In this document: in pieces, positions 41,692 through 51,933 of the stretch
Layout: every line of letters begins with the position of its first letter
Position numbering within the stretch: the first letter of the stretch is position 1
Assembly: GCA_017449285.1 (NCBI GenBank)
Contig: JAFSJX010000010.1
Coordinates: 124,001 to 188,000 of the forward strand
DNA length: 64,000 nucleotides
Direction of reading: 5' to 3'
Origin: Treponema sp.
GTDB taxonomy: Bacteria > Spirochaetota > Spirochaetia > Treponematales > Treponemataceae
The notes under the pieces: generated by a model
The model's database searches: none
Seen by the model: the letters and a program-made list of their open reading frames with translations, nothing else
What the model was told of the DNA's origin: nothing
Translations under genes and position numbers: made by a program

Positions 41692-44367
41692 CTATCTCCC
41701 GCTCAGTGTTTTTTTCCAGCGGGAAACCATTTGCAAGGCGGCAAGCGGAGTCATATTGTCGGGGTCGGCGGAAAGAATCTCGTCCAAAACCATCTCCTCA
41801 TCGGAAAAAAGTCCTGGCGCGGAAAGGGAGGGCGCAGTTTTTTGCCCGGCGGGCACAGCGGCAGTTTCCAGCGGTGCGTCAAGAACAGGTCGCTCACCGG
41901 CAATAGTCTGAAGCCGCTCCAAAATCTGGTTCGCCCGCGCAATCACCGAATGGGGAATGCCCGCAAGTTGCGCCACATGGATTCCATACGAATTTTCGCT
42001 CGCGCCGTCCTGCACTTTTCGCAGAAAAACAACGCTTCCGCCTTTCTCGCTTACCGCCATACACGAAAGTTTCAGCGCGGAATGTTCCATACGGGTCAGT
42101 TCATGGTAATGAGTGGCAAACAAAGTCTTGCATTTCAGCGTGTTCAAAAGATATTCGCTCACTGCCCATGCAATCGAAAGCCCGTCTTCAGTGGAAGTGC
42201 CGCGTCCAACCTCGTCCATAATCACCAGCGATTTTTCCGTAGCGGAACGCAAAATATTCGCCGTTTCGGTCATCTCCACAAGGAACGTAGATTCTCCGCG
42301 GGCAAGATTATCGCTCGCACCAACGCGGCAGAAAATGCGGTCTACAATGCCGATATGCGCCGATTCAGCGGGAACAAACGAGCCTGTCTGAGAAAGCAAA
42401 GCAATCAGCGCGTTCTGCCTAAGATATGTGCTTTTTCCCGCCATATTCGGACCGGTAATCAGATTGAACGAAGTCTTGCATTCGGCAGTCGGGTCGGCAG
42501 AAGAAGCGATTTCAATATCGTTGGGAACAAATTCACCCTGCGGAAGATGCATTTCCACCACAGGATGCCGCCCTGCCCTGACAGAAAAATCTGTGCCGTC
42601 ATCAACAAGCGGTCGCACCCAGCGGAACAAAATCGCCACGCGCGCAAAACTTGCCGTCACGTCAGCGTAGGCAATCTCGTGCGAAGTCTGCAACAGATAC
42701 GGAACATCCTCTGCGATTTTTGTCCTGACTTCCAAAAACAGTTCTTTTTCGGTGGTAATGATATTTTGATCAGCATCTTTTAAGTCTCGCTCAAGTTCCT
42801 GAAGCCGCGCTGTCGTATATCGTTCCGCATTCAACAGGGAACGACGCAGAATAAAATGCTCCGGCACATGGGGCAGTTTGCCCTTGGTAATTTCGATGTA
42901 ATAGCCGCTCGTGTTGCTGTTTTTTATCCGAAAATTGCTGATTCCCGTAGCCGCTTTTTCTTCCTCGGCATATTCTGCAAGGATGCGGTTAAAATTCTGC
43001 TGGACATCACGGTAATGGTCAAGTTCCGCTGACCAACCGGGCTTAATGATTCTCCCCTCCGTCAGCATGGTCGAAGGGTCATCTAAAATCGCGTTCTGAA
43101 TTAAATTGATGATTGTCTGCGCCGTCTCCACCTGCAACGATGTGAACCCGAAATTCTCCAGCAGTTTCCGCACTTGAAGCCACGCTTCCAGACTTGTCCG
43201 CAACGCCTGCAAATCCTTCGCATGAGCGCGTTCCATCGCAATTCGCCCCGCAAGCCGCTCAATATCCAGCACCGCGCGGAATTTTTCCTGCACCGCATCA
43301 AGCAGACGGCGGTTTTTGACAAAAATTTCCACATGATTCTGACGGCTCTCAATTTTTTTACTGTCGGTAAGCGGATACAAAAGCCACTGCCTCAAAAGCC
43401 GTTTTCCCATTGCCGTCTGCGTATGAGAGACACATTCTAAAAGCGAATACTGCGAGCCACCATCACGAAGATTTGAGACCAACTCCAGATTTCTGCGCGA
43501 AGAATCGTCCATCACCACATAATCGCTGTCGCGGTAGACTTTTATGCCACTTACATGGGGCGCGGTCGTGGAAGCCGTTTTTTTCAGATAATCCAAAAGG
43601 AATCCCGCAGGGCCTACTTCAGGAGAATGTTCCGTAAGCGAAAAAGAACGCAGGTTGACCGTCTTGAACTGTTCGGTCAGGCGGCGGTATGAAAGAGAAA
43701 GGTCAAAATTCCAATCGGGATAATAAGAGAGCGAAATCGCCCCGAACGCAGAAATTGTTTCCTGAACGATACGATTTTCGCGGAGCGAGTCAGGCAACAA
43801 GAGTTCCCGCGGATGGGCGCGTCCTAATTCTTTCGGAAAATTTTCCTGCATCTCAGACTCGCGCCATGAAGTCGCAAAAAAATCTGCGGTGGTCACATCA
43901 ATGTACGCGAATCCTACAAATCCTTTCAGCACAAAAAGCGAGGCAAGGAAATTGTTCGTGCCGCCCTCAAGATATTCGCTTTCGACTGCCGTTCCCGGCG
44001 TGATGACCTCTATGACTTTGCGCTCGGTCAGACCTTTTCCCGCAGGAACATCGCCCACTTGCTCGCAGATGGCAATTTTTTTCCCGAGGCGCAAAAGCCG
44101 CGCGATATACACTTTTGACGCATGATAGGGAATGCCGCACATGGGCTGGTCACCACGATGGGTCAGCGTCAGATTCAAAAGGCGTGAAACTTCCACCGCC
44201 TCATCGTTAAACATTTCGTAAAAATCACCAAGGCGGAAAAAAAGAATTTCGTCCTGATATTTGTCTTTTATCGTCTGATACTGGAGCATCAGCGGCGTGG
44301 CTTCGTTGTTCGTATAGGATTTTACCGACCCCGCCACCACAGCATCATGCTTGCGCGCCACGATCAC
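41692..44367 (-). CDS. mutS: DNA mismatch repair protein MutS
   Basis: An 891-residue MutS. The mismatch-binding motif is FFRLGDFYEMFNDEA (Phe-x-Glu about residues 45-47), Walker A is GPNMAGKSTYLRQ (about 638-650), Walker B is SLVIMDEVGRGTSTEDG and the C-terminal HTH region follows. Met at about residue 27 (MLQYQTIKDKY) is a conceivable start. It overlaps skp by 4 bp at its 5' end, so it belongs to the tamB-bamA-skp-mutS cluster. Confidence 0.97.
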   Translation of the reverse strand: MIVARKHDAVVAGSVKSYTNNEATPLMLQYQTIKDKYQDEILFFRLGDFYEMFNDEAVEVSRLLNLTLTHRGDQPMCGIPYHASKVYIARLLRLGKKIAICEQVGDVPAGKGLTERKVIEVITPGTAVESEYLEGGTNNFLASLFVLKGFVGFAYIDVTTADFFATSWRESEMQENFPKELGRAHPRELLLPDSLRENRIVQETISAFGAISLSYYPDWNFDLSLSYRRLTEQFKTVNLRSFSLTEHSPEVGPAGFLLDYLKKTASTTAPHVSGIKVYRDSDYVVMDDSSRRNLELVSNLRDGGSQYSLLECVSHTQTAMGKRLLRQWLLYPLTDSKKIESRQNHVEIFVKNRRLLDAVQEKFRAVLDIERLAGRIAMERAHAKDLQALRTSLEAWLQVRKLLENFGFTSLQVETAQTIINLIQNAILDDPSTMLTEGRIIKPGWSAELDHYRDVQQNFNRILAEYAEEEKAATGISNFRIKNSNTSGYYIEITKGKLPHVPEHFILRRSLLNAERYTTARLQELERDLKDADQNIITTEKELFLEVRTKIAEDVPYLLQTSHEIAYADVTASFARVAILFRWVRPLVDDGTDFSVRAGRHPVVEMHLPQGEFVPNDIEIASSADPTAECKTSFNLITGPNMAGKSTYLRQNALIALLSQTGSFVPAESAHIGIVDRIFCRVGASDNLARGESTFLVEMTETANILRSATEKSLVIMDEVGRGTSTEDGLSIAWAVSEYLLNTLKCKTLFATHYHELTRMEHSALKLSCMAVSEKGGSVVFLRKVQDGASENSYGIHVAQLAGIPHSVIARANQILERLQTIAGERPVLDAPLETAAVPAGQKTAPSLSAPGLFSDEEMVLDEILSADPDNMTPLAALQMVSRWKKTLSGR

Positions 44368-44876
44368 AGTCCCAACTCAGAAATAACTTTGTCAGTAACG
44401 TCAACGGAAGAACTGTACCAGAGGATTGCGTTTGCCTGCTGGAGACTCAGAATCAGGCTGAATCCTTCGTGTTCGGCAACGCGCTCCAACGTGCTGTATA
44501 ATTTTTTATAGAATGCGTCCGAATTTTGCAGGGAATTTTTGAGCGATTCCAACTCAATATTTTTCGCGCTTGTGTACTGCGTCAGATAATCGGTCTTTTT
44601 GGTGATTTCCGCTTCCACACGCATTGCCGCAGATTCGTTCCCGCTGTTCTGATAGTCAGCCTTCTGTCGCTGCAATTTCTGAATCTCTTCGGTGCGCTTG
44701 TTAATTTCGTTCTGAAAGTCAGCCTTTTTGTTCTCATAATTGCGCACCGGCGCAGAATTCCTAAAATATGCCGCATACACACGGGCTGTGTCCACCACCC
44801 CGAACCGAGTAATCTGCTGGGAAAAAGCAAGGCTTCCCGCAAAAAGCGCAAACAAAGCAAAAATCAGTTTTTTCAT
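44364..44876 (-). CDS. skp: Skp/OmpH periplasmic chaperone
   Basis: A 170-residue protein. Start 44876 is chosen because the signal peptide (KKLIFALFALFAGSLAFSQ) begins there and AGGA precedes it; an upstream in-frame extension only translates the dispersed repeat. After cleavage the sequence is a long alpha-helical coiled coil (about 50-125), as in Skp, which holds unfolded outer-membrane proteins for BamA. It follows bamA directly and overlaps mutS by 4 bp. Confidence 0.9.
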   Translation of the reverse strand: MKKLIFALFALFAGSLAFSQQITRFGVVDTARVYAAYFRNSAPVRNYENKKADFQNEINKRTEEIQKLQRQKADYQNSGNESAAMRVEAEITKKTDYLTQYTSAKNIELESLKNSLQNSDAFYKKLYSTLERVAEHEGFSLILSLQQANAILWYSSSVDVTDKVISELGL

Positions 44877-44887
44877 AGTATATCCTA

Positions 44888-44956
44888 TCCACAGATTACA
44901 CAGATTCCACAGATTTTTCAAGAAGAAACATGCCGTTTCGTCTGCGGAAATCTGCG
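44888..44956. repeat. Dispersed 'CACAGATT/CGCAGATT' repeat between bamA and skp
   Basis: CCACAGATTACACAGATTCC plus ACAGATTTTTC, then TCTGCGGAAATCTGCGCC on the other side (44941-44958), a weak inverted pair filling the bamA-skp spacer. Confidence 0.65.
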
Positions 44957-44969
44957 CCGTCCAGGGATT

Positions 44970-47390
44970 TTATTTGTTCGTCAGGTTGAATGACAGGACG
45001 AATTTCCACGTATTATCCCACTCCGCCTTTCCGTCTTCCACGCGGAACGTATTTGCAAATAACAGGCGCAAGGGGAACTGCGGAATCGTAAAGCGGATTC
45101 CCGGTCCAACGCTGAAGAAAAAGTCGCTCACAGAAAGATTCTTCAGCTGCGAGACTTCTGTTGTAACGACCGCCGCATCTGCCCAACCGTCCAAAGCAAG
45201 AACACCAGGAACAATCGGCATACGCAGCTCAATGTTTGAAGCCCACATAGCCTTGCCACGGTATTTATTGTAGATACTTGTCCAGCCACGTCCGTTAAAC
45301 ATACCGTCGATGTACAGGCGGCTGGAATCACCGATTGCCGTGTTAGGAGCGGGGAACAGCATGGAAAGACCTGTGTAGCCGGCAAGCACCAGTTTGAACG
45401 CCCATTTTTCTGAAATCGGTATGTTTACGAGCGTAAAATATTTTTCAAGTTTGGTATCCGTGCGCAAAAAATATTCCGTCTCAATCGGGGTCAGACCGTA
45501 CCATGTAAACCGCTGGCTTGCAAACCATCCCCGTGACGGGTCATAGTTGATGTCACGTCCGTCCATAGAGAATGCCGTCCAGATTGAATTCTGCCATCCC
45601 CATGAATTGGCATATTCGCTGATTGTCGTATCAAGCGGGGTATACATCGAATCATCATAGGAATTGTTGACAAGGCTTCCCGTTATGCCGCCCGAAAGCG
45701 AAAGAATCGCCCAATCGGGAGTCCAGCGGTGTCCCAAAGAAAAACCAAGGCTCCACTTCCAGCGTTCATAATCCATATAGTAGGAATCCGTATCAAGCGT
45801 ACCATCCTGCATCCATTTCAGGCGACGTGCATTTAAACTCGAGTGTGAAAAACTCGTGCTTATGGAAGAACTGATGGGCAATCCCCAGAGCCAGTTTTCG
45901 CCGTAACTCAGATTGATTGACTGCTCATCGGTGGCAACGGTCGCGCCAACGCTGACGGATTTTCCCAGCCCTCTTACGTTGCTGTCCTGCCATTTTACGA
46001 AGAGCGCGAACGGTAAATCATCTGGGTTGGATACGCCACTGAACGTAACGCCGAATTCAATGGATGTCGTTGACTGCTCTTCGACTGAAATAACCAGGTC
46101 AACAAGGTTCGCCTCCGAGCCAGGAACAATATCGGGTACAACCGCGCTAAAATACTGCAGGTTGTACAAGTTTCGCAAGCCTGTCGTTACCTTTGCCTTG
46201 GAGAAAATATCGCCCGATTCAACCGGCATTTCACGGCGAATAACGTAATCCTTGGTGCGGGAATTTCCCTTGATGATGACATTTTCCACATGGCTTCGCA
46301 CATTCTCCACAATCTGCAGCACATAGGCAATCGTCTTGCTCTCAGAACTTTTTGTCGGAATAGGATGGAACTGGTTCGATGTGTAGCCGTTCTCGTAGTA
46401 CAAATCGGCAACCGCCATCACGCTTTCCTGAAACTTCGTCTGGTTAAAAACTTTTCCAGATTGCAAGCGCACGAGGGAATTCAATTTCGCGTCATCAAAA
46501 ATTGTGTTTCCCACGAAAGAGATGCCCGTAAACGTGTACTGAGAGCCTTCCTGAACTACAAAGGTAATTATCAGCTCATCGCGGTTTTTCTTTTCATTTA
46601 TCTGTATCTCGCGAGTCACATCTATAATCGCCGCATCAATGTAACCGTTGTTCTGGTAATAGGCAACGACCGCCTGCTTGTCAGCCTCCAGCATGGATTC
46701 CTGAAATGCGCCCTTATTGAAAAGACCAACTTCCTTCATCTTCAGTTTGCCCCGCAATGTCTTCGCGGAAAAGACTTTGTTTCCCCTGAAATCCAGTTTT
46801 GAGATGACTGTCGCACGACCTTCTTCTATTGTAAAGGTAACTTCCACGCCTTTTGCCGTTGAACGCTGACTTGCCGAAACATGGACATTGGTATAGCCTT
46901 TCTCCAGATACAAAGACTGAATCGCGCGCACATCGGTGTGCATTTTATTCTCAACAAAAACGTCCTTTTCCTTTACAGAAATTGTGTCTTTCAGTTCCGT
47001 GTTGCGGATTGATTTATTTCCCTTGAAGATGATACGGGTGATAACGGGTCGCTCGGTCACCGTGAACACGATGGAAACTGTATTCCGCTTTGAATCGCCC
47101 GGCACTGCTTCCGGCTCAACGTCATCAAACAAATCAAGCGCGTAGATACGGTCAACCATATCCTCAAACAGTTCATCGGTAAAACGCCGTCCGATAAATC
47201 CGCTCGTGATACCGTCAACCTCTTTATTGCTCACGCTCCTTAATCCCTTGAATGAGACAGATTTTATCAGCTTTCCATAATACCATGAGGAGTCGTCCGT
47301 TCCCGCAGATGAAGAGTCCTGTGCAAAAAGAATTGGTGCCGACACAGCCAAAAGTAACGCTGAAAAGAGGATGGAAAAAAAGCGACGCAT
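44970..47390 (-). CDS. bamA: Outer-membrane assembly factor BamA
   Basis: An 806-residue Omp85 protein. It has a signal peptide (FFSILFSALLLAVSAPILFA), then five POTRA domains (about residues 40-425; for example ITRIIFKGNKSIRNTELKD, VISKLDFRGNKVFSAKTLRG, YTFTGISFVGNTIFDDAKLN, VENVIIKGNSRTKDYVIRRE), then a 16-strand barrel (about 440-806) ending in a FVLSFNLTNK-type C-terminal strand. GGGAG precedes ATG. It works with Skp downstream and TamB upstream in outer-membrane protein assembly. Confidence 0.96.
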   Translation of the reverse strand: MRRFFSILFSALLLAVSAPILFAQDSSSAGTDDSSWYYGKLIKSVSFKGLRSVSNKEVDGITSGFIGRRFTDELFEDMVDRIYALDLFDDVEPEAVPGDSKRNTVSIVFTVTERPVITRIIFKGNKSIRNTELKDTISVKEKDVFVENKMHTDVRAIQSLYLEKGYTNVHVSASQRSTAKGVEVTFTIEEGRATVISKLDFRGNKVFSAKTLRGKLKMKEVGLFNKGAFQESMLEADKQAVVAYYQNNGYIDAAIIDVTREIQINEKKNRDELIITFVVQEGSQYTFTGISFVGNTIFDDAKLNSLVRLQSGKVFNQTKFQESVMAVADLYYENGYTSNQFHPIPTKSSESKTIAYVLQIVENVRSHVENVIIKGNSRTKDYVIRREMPVESGDIFSKAKVTTGLRNLYNLQYFSAVVPDIVPGSEANLVDLVISVEEQSTTSIEFGVTFSGVSNPDDLPFALFVKWQDSNVRGLGKSVSVGATVATDEQSINLSYGENWLWGLPISSSISTSFSHSSLNARRLKWMQDGTLDTDSYYMDYERWKWSLGFSLGHRWTPDWAILSLSGGITGSLVNNSYDDSMYTPLDTTISEYANSWGWQNSIWTAFSMDGRDINYDPSRGWFASQRFTWYGLTPIETEYFLRTDTKLEKYFTLVNIPISEKWAFKLVLAGYTGLSMLFPAPNTAIGDSSRLYIDGMFNGRGWTSIYNKYRGKAMWASNIELRMPIVPGVLALDGWADAAVVTTEVSQLKNLSVSDFFFSVGPGIRFTIPQFPLRLLFANTFRVEDGKAEWDNTWKFVLSFNLTNK

Positions 47391-47416
47391 AAAAGCTCCC
47401 TAAAAATTCTTACTTT

Positions 47417-50400
47417 TTAAAAAGAAAATTTCCACGACAATGTTATGGACGTATTCGGAATCCACAGGTTGTTCTGGATAGCCTCAATGTTCGGAGCGAC
47501 ACCCCAACGAATATTCACAAAGGGGGACGTCATCTCCAGACCGAATTCTGGCTGGAAAACAAGTCCGCCTGTAACGGAATCATTTTCCAGCTTGTTTTCG
47601 TCATACGTCCAATGCATCAAAGCGTCCACATACACCGTACTTCCGAAGTACTTACCTATATAAACAGTTGAGTTATCAAAAAAGTTACTGAACACTATCT
47701 GTTTACCAGCGGAATTTTTGTCCATGCTCTGCTTTACTGCATTCTGCAAAACATTTGTGCGTACCGAAAATATATCAAACTTTCCCAATTCACGCAATGC
47801 GTTTTCTATATTACGTATGACCGCAGACTGCATAAGATAGTCGCCGCCCGCAAGGAAGAGAGAAGTCGCATTCTCCGAGTCCGCGCTGATAACCTGACCC
47901 AAAAGTTCCATAATCTCCGTCTCTGATTTTGCGGGGGAAGCGGAGAACTGCGGGTTAAGAGAACTGACCGGCTGATTGTTGGTGGAAAGCGTAATCGTCA
48001 CCTGATTTCCTGCCGAATCACGCTCGCGAGTTTCTGCCCGTACCGTAAGACGCGGGTCAATCAAATCCTGGTTCTCGTTGAACACGATTCTTCCCTCGCG
48101 CATATAGAAATTGCGGTTAAGCCACACAATCTGACCGCCGCGCAACGCAACATCGCCCTTCAGATTGAAATTCCCGGACACGCTGTCAAAATACAGTGAA
48201 AGCGGCGTCTGAGGAACAAGAGCGCCGCGCAAAAGCGGATTGAACAAAATCTGAACTCGCTGCCCGATAAGCAAATCCAAATCGGCAACGATGGCAAGTT
48301 TGGACGGAGTTGAGGGAGGAGGAGCCTCCGCCTCGTTGTTGCGCCCGAATGAGAACAACGAAAACAAGTCTCCCGAACTAAGCGAATCCTGCAGAGAGGA
48401 CACGACAATTTCCACGTCCGCGCCGCTCGCCTCTATCATGCCGCTCAACCGCATCTCGTTCTCTTCAAGTGCTATGGCAAGGTCAACTCCCGCGCCACCT
48501 TTGTAACGGATGAGCGGCAGTTTCATATCCACCGGAATATAGTTCTGCTCCGGGGTCAGCAGATTCAAATCAAGAGAGCCGAGTCTCCAGCGGTTAAATT
48601 CCGCCCGCATATCGACCAGCAAATCTCCGCCTTTTGCCGAAGAAAAACGGGTCTGCGGCACGGAAATACTGCTCTGATTGATTGCGGCAATAAAATGCTT
48701 TGTCCTGAACCTTGAATTTGATACCACGGGAATTGCCAGCTCAAGGTTTTCCACGGATACCGCGCCGTTAAATTCCGGGTCAGCAATCAGTCCCGAAATT
48801 CTGAGCGCACCGTTCAGCACTCCGTTCGCAAACGACAAAAATGGCAGCGCGATTGTAGAAGAAATATCCTGCAAGTTTGAGGTAATCTCTGAAAAATTAA
48901 GGTCGATTGTTTCCTTAGAGACCTGACCCGTCACTTCCATCTGAATCGGCGCGGCGGCTCCCAGTTGAGCGATACAGTTTCCGTCGTCCGTCAAGGTCGC
49001 CATAAGCCCCTGCGTTCCCTCTGAAATAATGTCAAATCGTCCCGGAGTGCGCATGAGTGCCACCCCGAACTGCACAGGCTTGGGGAACAGGTTTCCCGAA
49101 AGTTCTCCCGCATGAAGTGAGACCGTATAATTCTGGGGAATGTGCCACTTCTGTACCGGAGGAACGGCACTCACCGTCACTTTGAGCGGCATATTGAAAG
49201 ACTCGTTGAACAGATAGCCACCCAGCTGGATATTCGCTTCGCCCGCAAAGAGTTCGGGCTTAAAAGAAATCGCTCCGCCGTTCAGCTTAAAGGTTGACCA
49301 CGTTGCGTGCAGATTCTCCGCGCTCACACCGCTTTCGTCCATCACAAACGCACCGCGGGCGACAAGGGAAGAGCCATACAGCGACATTCCGAAATTCTGT
49401 ACGTCCAGAGACACAAACGGATTGCTCAACGTGCCACTTGCCGCCGCCGTAAGAGAAACCACATTGTCCTCATTTTGGTCGCGCAAAAAGCGTGCGACAG
49501 GGAACGAATGTATCTCTGCCTGCGCGTCAAAATAAAAATCATTTTTCAAGGCATCCCCAGAAAACGGCAGTTGAGAAGGATTGGTAAAATCTGCGTTCAG
49601 AGAAATTAGTTCCTGCGATGAAAGACTCGTTGCTTTTACCGCCAAATGAATCGAATCGAAAATGGAGTTGTTGATGTTCCAGAGCAGATTGCCCGACCCG
49701 TTCAGCGAGGAAACCGTATCTGAATAGGCAATCTCATTCATCATAAAGCCGTACTGATTTGCCGTACCTGTCATGGCAAGCCGAGGTTTTGACGCAAGAG
49801 TGCCCGAAACTTCCTGTATCTCCAAGTTCAGGATTTCAAGAGAAAAATCTTCAGGACTGCGCCAACTGAAATTCGCATCAGCCGTAAGCGAAGGAACGAC
49901 TTTTCCCAGCGGCAAAGGGAACGAATTGCACCCGAAAGAACCGTTTATCGTATCGCCGAACACAACTGCGGCCGTAAAACCATAATCACCCGCGATATTC
50001 AGCCAGCGGGAAGCGTAATTTCCGTTGAACGTGTAGGGCATCGCGTTGACCGTAAATTCACCGAAGAACGTAAAATTGTCAAATCCGTTGGAAAAATCGG
50101 CGGAAAAAGAAGCGTTCGTGCTGAGTTTTCCGAACTGCAAGTCAAACTGACTGATTTGTACCGTCTGATTTGAGCCGTCCACCGCAAACACCAAAAGCTC
50201 GCGGTCTTTTCTCGTATTCGCAACAAGGCAGTACGGTGCATTGAACGAAAAATCTTTGAAGTCACTCGAAAAATACAGTTCATCGTTCATAATGTACGGC
50301 TCAAGCGATTTTGCCATGCGTGCCAAGGATTCCGCCGCTTTGTCTTTCGCAAAGAACGCGCCAATCAGAGCAGCACTGTCCAAAAACACGTTGCGAACCT

Positions 50401-51886
50401 CGCCGCTCGCCTGTATGTATCGGTCGCTTCCTCCCAAATAACTTCCGTCCACCCGCACATGACCGCTCTCATCAAATTCGGCATGAGAATAGTCATCGCA
50501 CTCAAAAGTAAAGTCCACAGAGTGATTTTCCGGGATAACCGTAGCCTGAACCGCCGTAAGGCTGCGCTCCTCTCCCAGAAAAACCTGCGGCGCAAAGCAC
50601 ATAAATCCCACGTCAAGAGGGTCGATGTACACTTCGCCGGAAAGCAGGTTTCCGTTGGGAAGCGCGTATTTTTCGCAGGAAAGCACGCCCGAAAGCCGCT
50701 TTGGCTTGTAGACAAATTCGCCGGCGAAGTCAGCCTGAACGCCGTCTCCTGAGGCAACCAGTTTGTGCGCCGTAAGCCGGGTTTTGTTGCCGTCCACATC
50801 AATTGACCCGTGGAACGGATGTCCCAAAAGCCGCTTCGTCCATTCAGTCTCAAATTTCGCGTCATACAGAACGCCTGTCGGCTTTGAGGCAAACACATTT
50901 CCTTTTCCGCTCACCTGAATGCCGTCAAAAAGTGCGAAATATCCAGGCGCACGGCGGACGCGAACCAGTTTGAACGGCTCGAAGCGATTGAAGTCACCCG
51001 AAAGCGAAAATGACTTGTCGGGAATGCTCGCCACCATAAAAAGCGAAAAGGGCTGTTGCAAGCCCATTGAACGAATTTCAAATTTCTCATCCTCGTACTT
51101 TACCAGCGCGTCAAGTTGGGAAACCGTAAAGTCAGCCCCGCCCGCACTGGAAAAACGCACCGAAGCAGAACTGCCGTCAAGTTCTGGCACAAGCGTTCCC
51201 GTCAGGTCAAAATTAACCGACATCAGGCTGCGCCGACCGTTGTACGTGATGTAGACATTCCTGTAGGAAGCCCTGCCGTTTCCTTTCACCTCAATCCCTG
51301 TAGCATTAAAATTATTGCGCAGCGTAAGCGATTTGACCGTACCAACCGCGTCATTCCATGTGTCAGAATAATGCAGGCTCACATTTTTTAACTGAACCAC
51401 AAAAGGCAGATTTATGTTGAGAATCGAAAGGTCAAATTTTTTGCGCTCGTCCATATCTTTTTTGGTACGGTTTTTCGCAAGGTCAATCCATTTCTGCGTC
51501 AGTTCCTTGTCTTTAATCAAATCATACTCAAAAGTAACGCCGTTAATCGTCACCGAGCGGATTGCATACGTAGGATGGGCGGAAAAAAAATCCATGAAGT
51601 TGTAGGACACGGTGACTTTTTTGACATCGACCAGTTTTCTTCCCGAAGATTTGTCGCTGACTACTATACCTTTTATGCTGATTGCTGATAGAATGGACGG
51701 AGAAAGAGACTGATATGAGAACGACAGACCGATAATATCTTCTGCCTTCTCTACCAGCCGTTTTTCCAGCGAAGACAATGCATTTCCCACGCGGATATAC
51801 ATCGGACGAATGACCGCGAATGACGCAACAAGCATGAGGATAAAAAGTGTACTGCCGAGACCAACGCTTTTTGCACGGGATTTCAT
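47417..51886 (-). CDS. tamB: TamB-like translocation/assembly module protein
   Basis: A 1489-residue protein anchored by an N-terminal transmembrane helix (STLFILMLVASFAVIRPMYI, about residues 13-32). A very long AsmA/TamB-type beta-taco repeat region follows, then the TamB (DUF490) C-terminal domain (about 1190-1489), including LRGGQIVWLNRNFYMREGRI and ITLSTNNQP. TamB-like proteins bridge the periplasm and act in lipid transport or outer-membrane protein assembly. It lies 26 bp upstream of bamA, the order I recall from T. pallidum. It is divergent from tmk with only about 47 bp between starts. Confidence 0.93.
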   Translation of the reverse strand: MKSRAKSVGLGSTLFILMLVASFAVIRPMYIRVGNALSSLEKRLVEKAEDIIGLSFSYQSLSPSILSAISIKGIVVSDKSSGRKLVDVKKVTVSYNFMDFFSAHPTYAIRSVTINGVTFEYDLIKDKELTQKWIDLAKNRTKKDMDERKKFDLSILNINLPFVVQLKNVSLHYSDTWNDAVGTVKSLTLRNNFNATGIEVKGNGRASYRNVYITYNGRRSLMSVNFDLTGTLVPELDGSSASVRFSSAGGADFTVSQLDALVKYEDEKFEIRSMGLQQPFSLFMVASIPDKSFSLSGDFNRFEPFKLVRVRRAPGYFALFDGIQVSGKGNVFASKPTGVLYDAKFETEWTKRLLGHPFHGSIDVDGNKTRLTAHKLVASGDGVQADFAGEFVYKPKRLSGVLSCEKYALPNGNLLSGEVYIDPLDVGFMCFAPQVFLGEERSLTAVQATVIPENHSVDFTFECDDYSHAEFDESGHVRVDGSYLGGSDRYIQASGEVRNVFLDSAALIGAFFAKDKAAESLARMAKSLEPYIMNDELYFSSDFKDFSFNAPYCLVANTRKDRELLVFAVDGSNQTVQISQFDLQFGKLSTNASFSADFSNGFDNFTFFGEFTVNAMPYTFNGNYASRWLNIAGDYGFTAAVVFGDTINGSFGCNSFPLPLGKVVPSLTADANFSWRSPEDFSLEILNLEIQEVSGTLASKPRLAMTGTANQYGFMMNEIAYSDTVSSLNGSGNLLWNINNSIFDSIHLAVKATSLSSQELISLNADFTNPSQLPFSGDALKNDFYFDAQAEIHSFPVARFLRDQNEDNVVSLTAAASGTLSNPFVSLDVQNFGMSLYGSSLVARGAFVMDESGVSAENLHATWSTFKLNGGAISFKPELFAGEANIQLGGYLFNESFNMPLKVTVSAVPPVQKWHIPQNYTVSLHAGELSGNLFPKPVQFGVALMRTPGRFDIISEGTQGLMATLTDDGNCIAQLGAAAPIQMEVTGQVSKETIDLNFSEITSNLQDISSTIALPFLSFANGVLNGALRISGLIADPEFNGAVSVENLELAIPVVSNSRFRTKHFIAAINQSSISVPQTRFSSAKGGDLLVDMRAEFNRWRLGSLDLNLLTPEQNYIPVDMKLPLIRYKGGAGVDLAIALEENEMRLSGMIEASGADVEIVVSSLQDSLSSGDLFSLFSFGRNNEAEAPPPSTPSKLAIVADLDLLIGQRVQILFNPLLRGALVPQTPLSLYFDSVSGNFNLKGDVALRGGQIVWLNRNFYMREGRIVFNENQDLIDPRLTVRAETRERDSAGNQVTITLSTNNQPVSSLNPQFSASPAKSETEIMELLGQVISADSENATSLFLAGGDYLMQSAVIRNIENALRELGKFDIFSVRTNVLQNAVKQSMDKNSAGKQIVFSNFFDNSTVYIGKYFGSTVYVDALMHWTYDENKLENDSVTGGLVFQPEFGLEMTSPFVNIRWGVAPNIEAIQNNLWIPNTSITLSWKFSF

Positions 51887-51933
51887 AGCAAGAATCTTCT
51901 TTGATATTATCGGCAGATTTATGAGTTTTGCGT

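Noticed and set aside
44877-44921. N-terminal extension of Skp
   Set aside because: The extra residues (NLWNLCNLW) are the translated dispersed repeat; the signal peptide and ribosome site fix the start at 44876.
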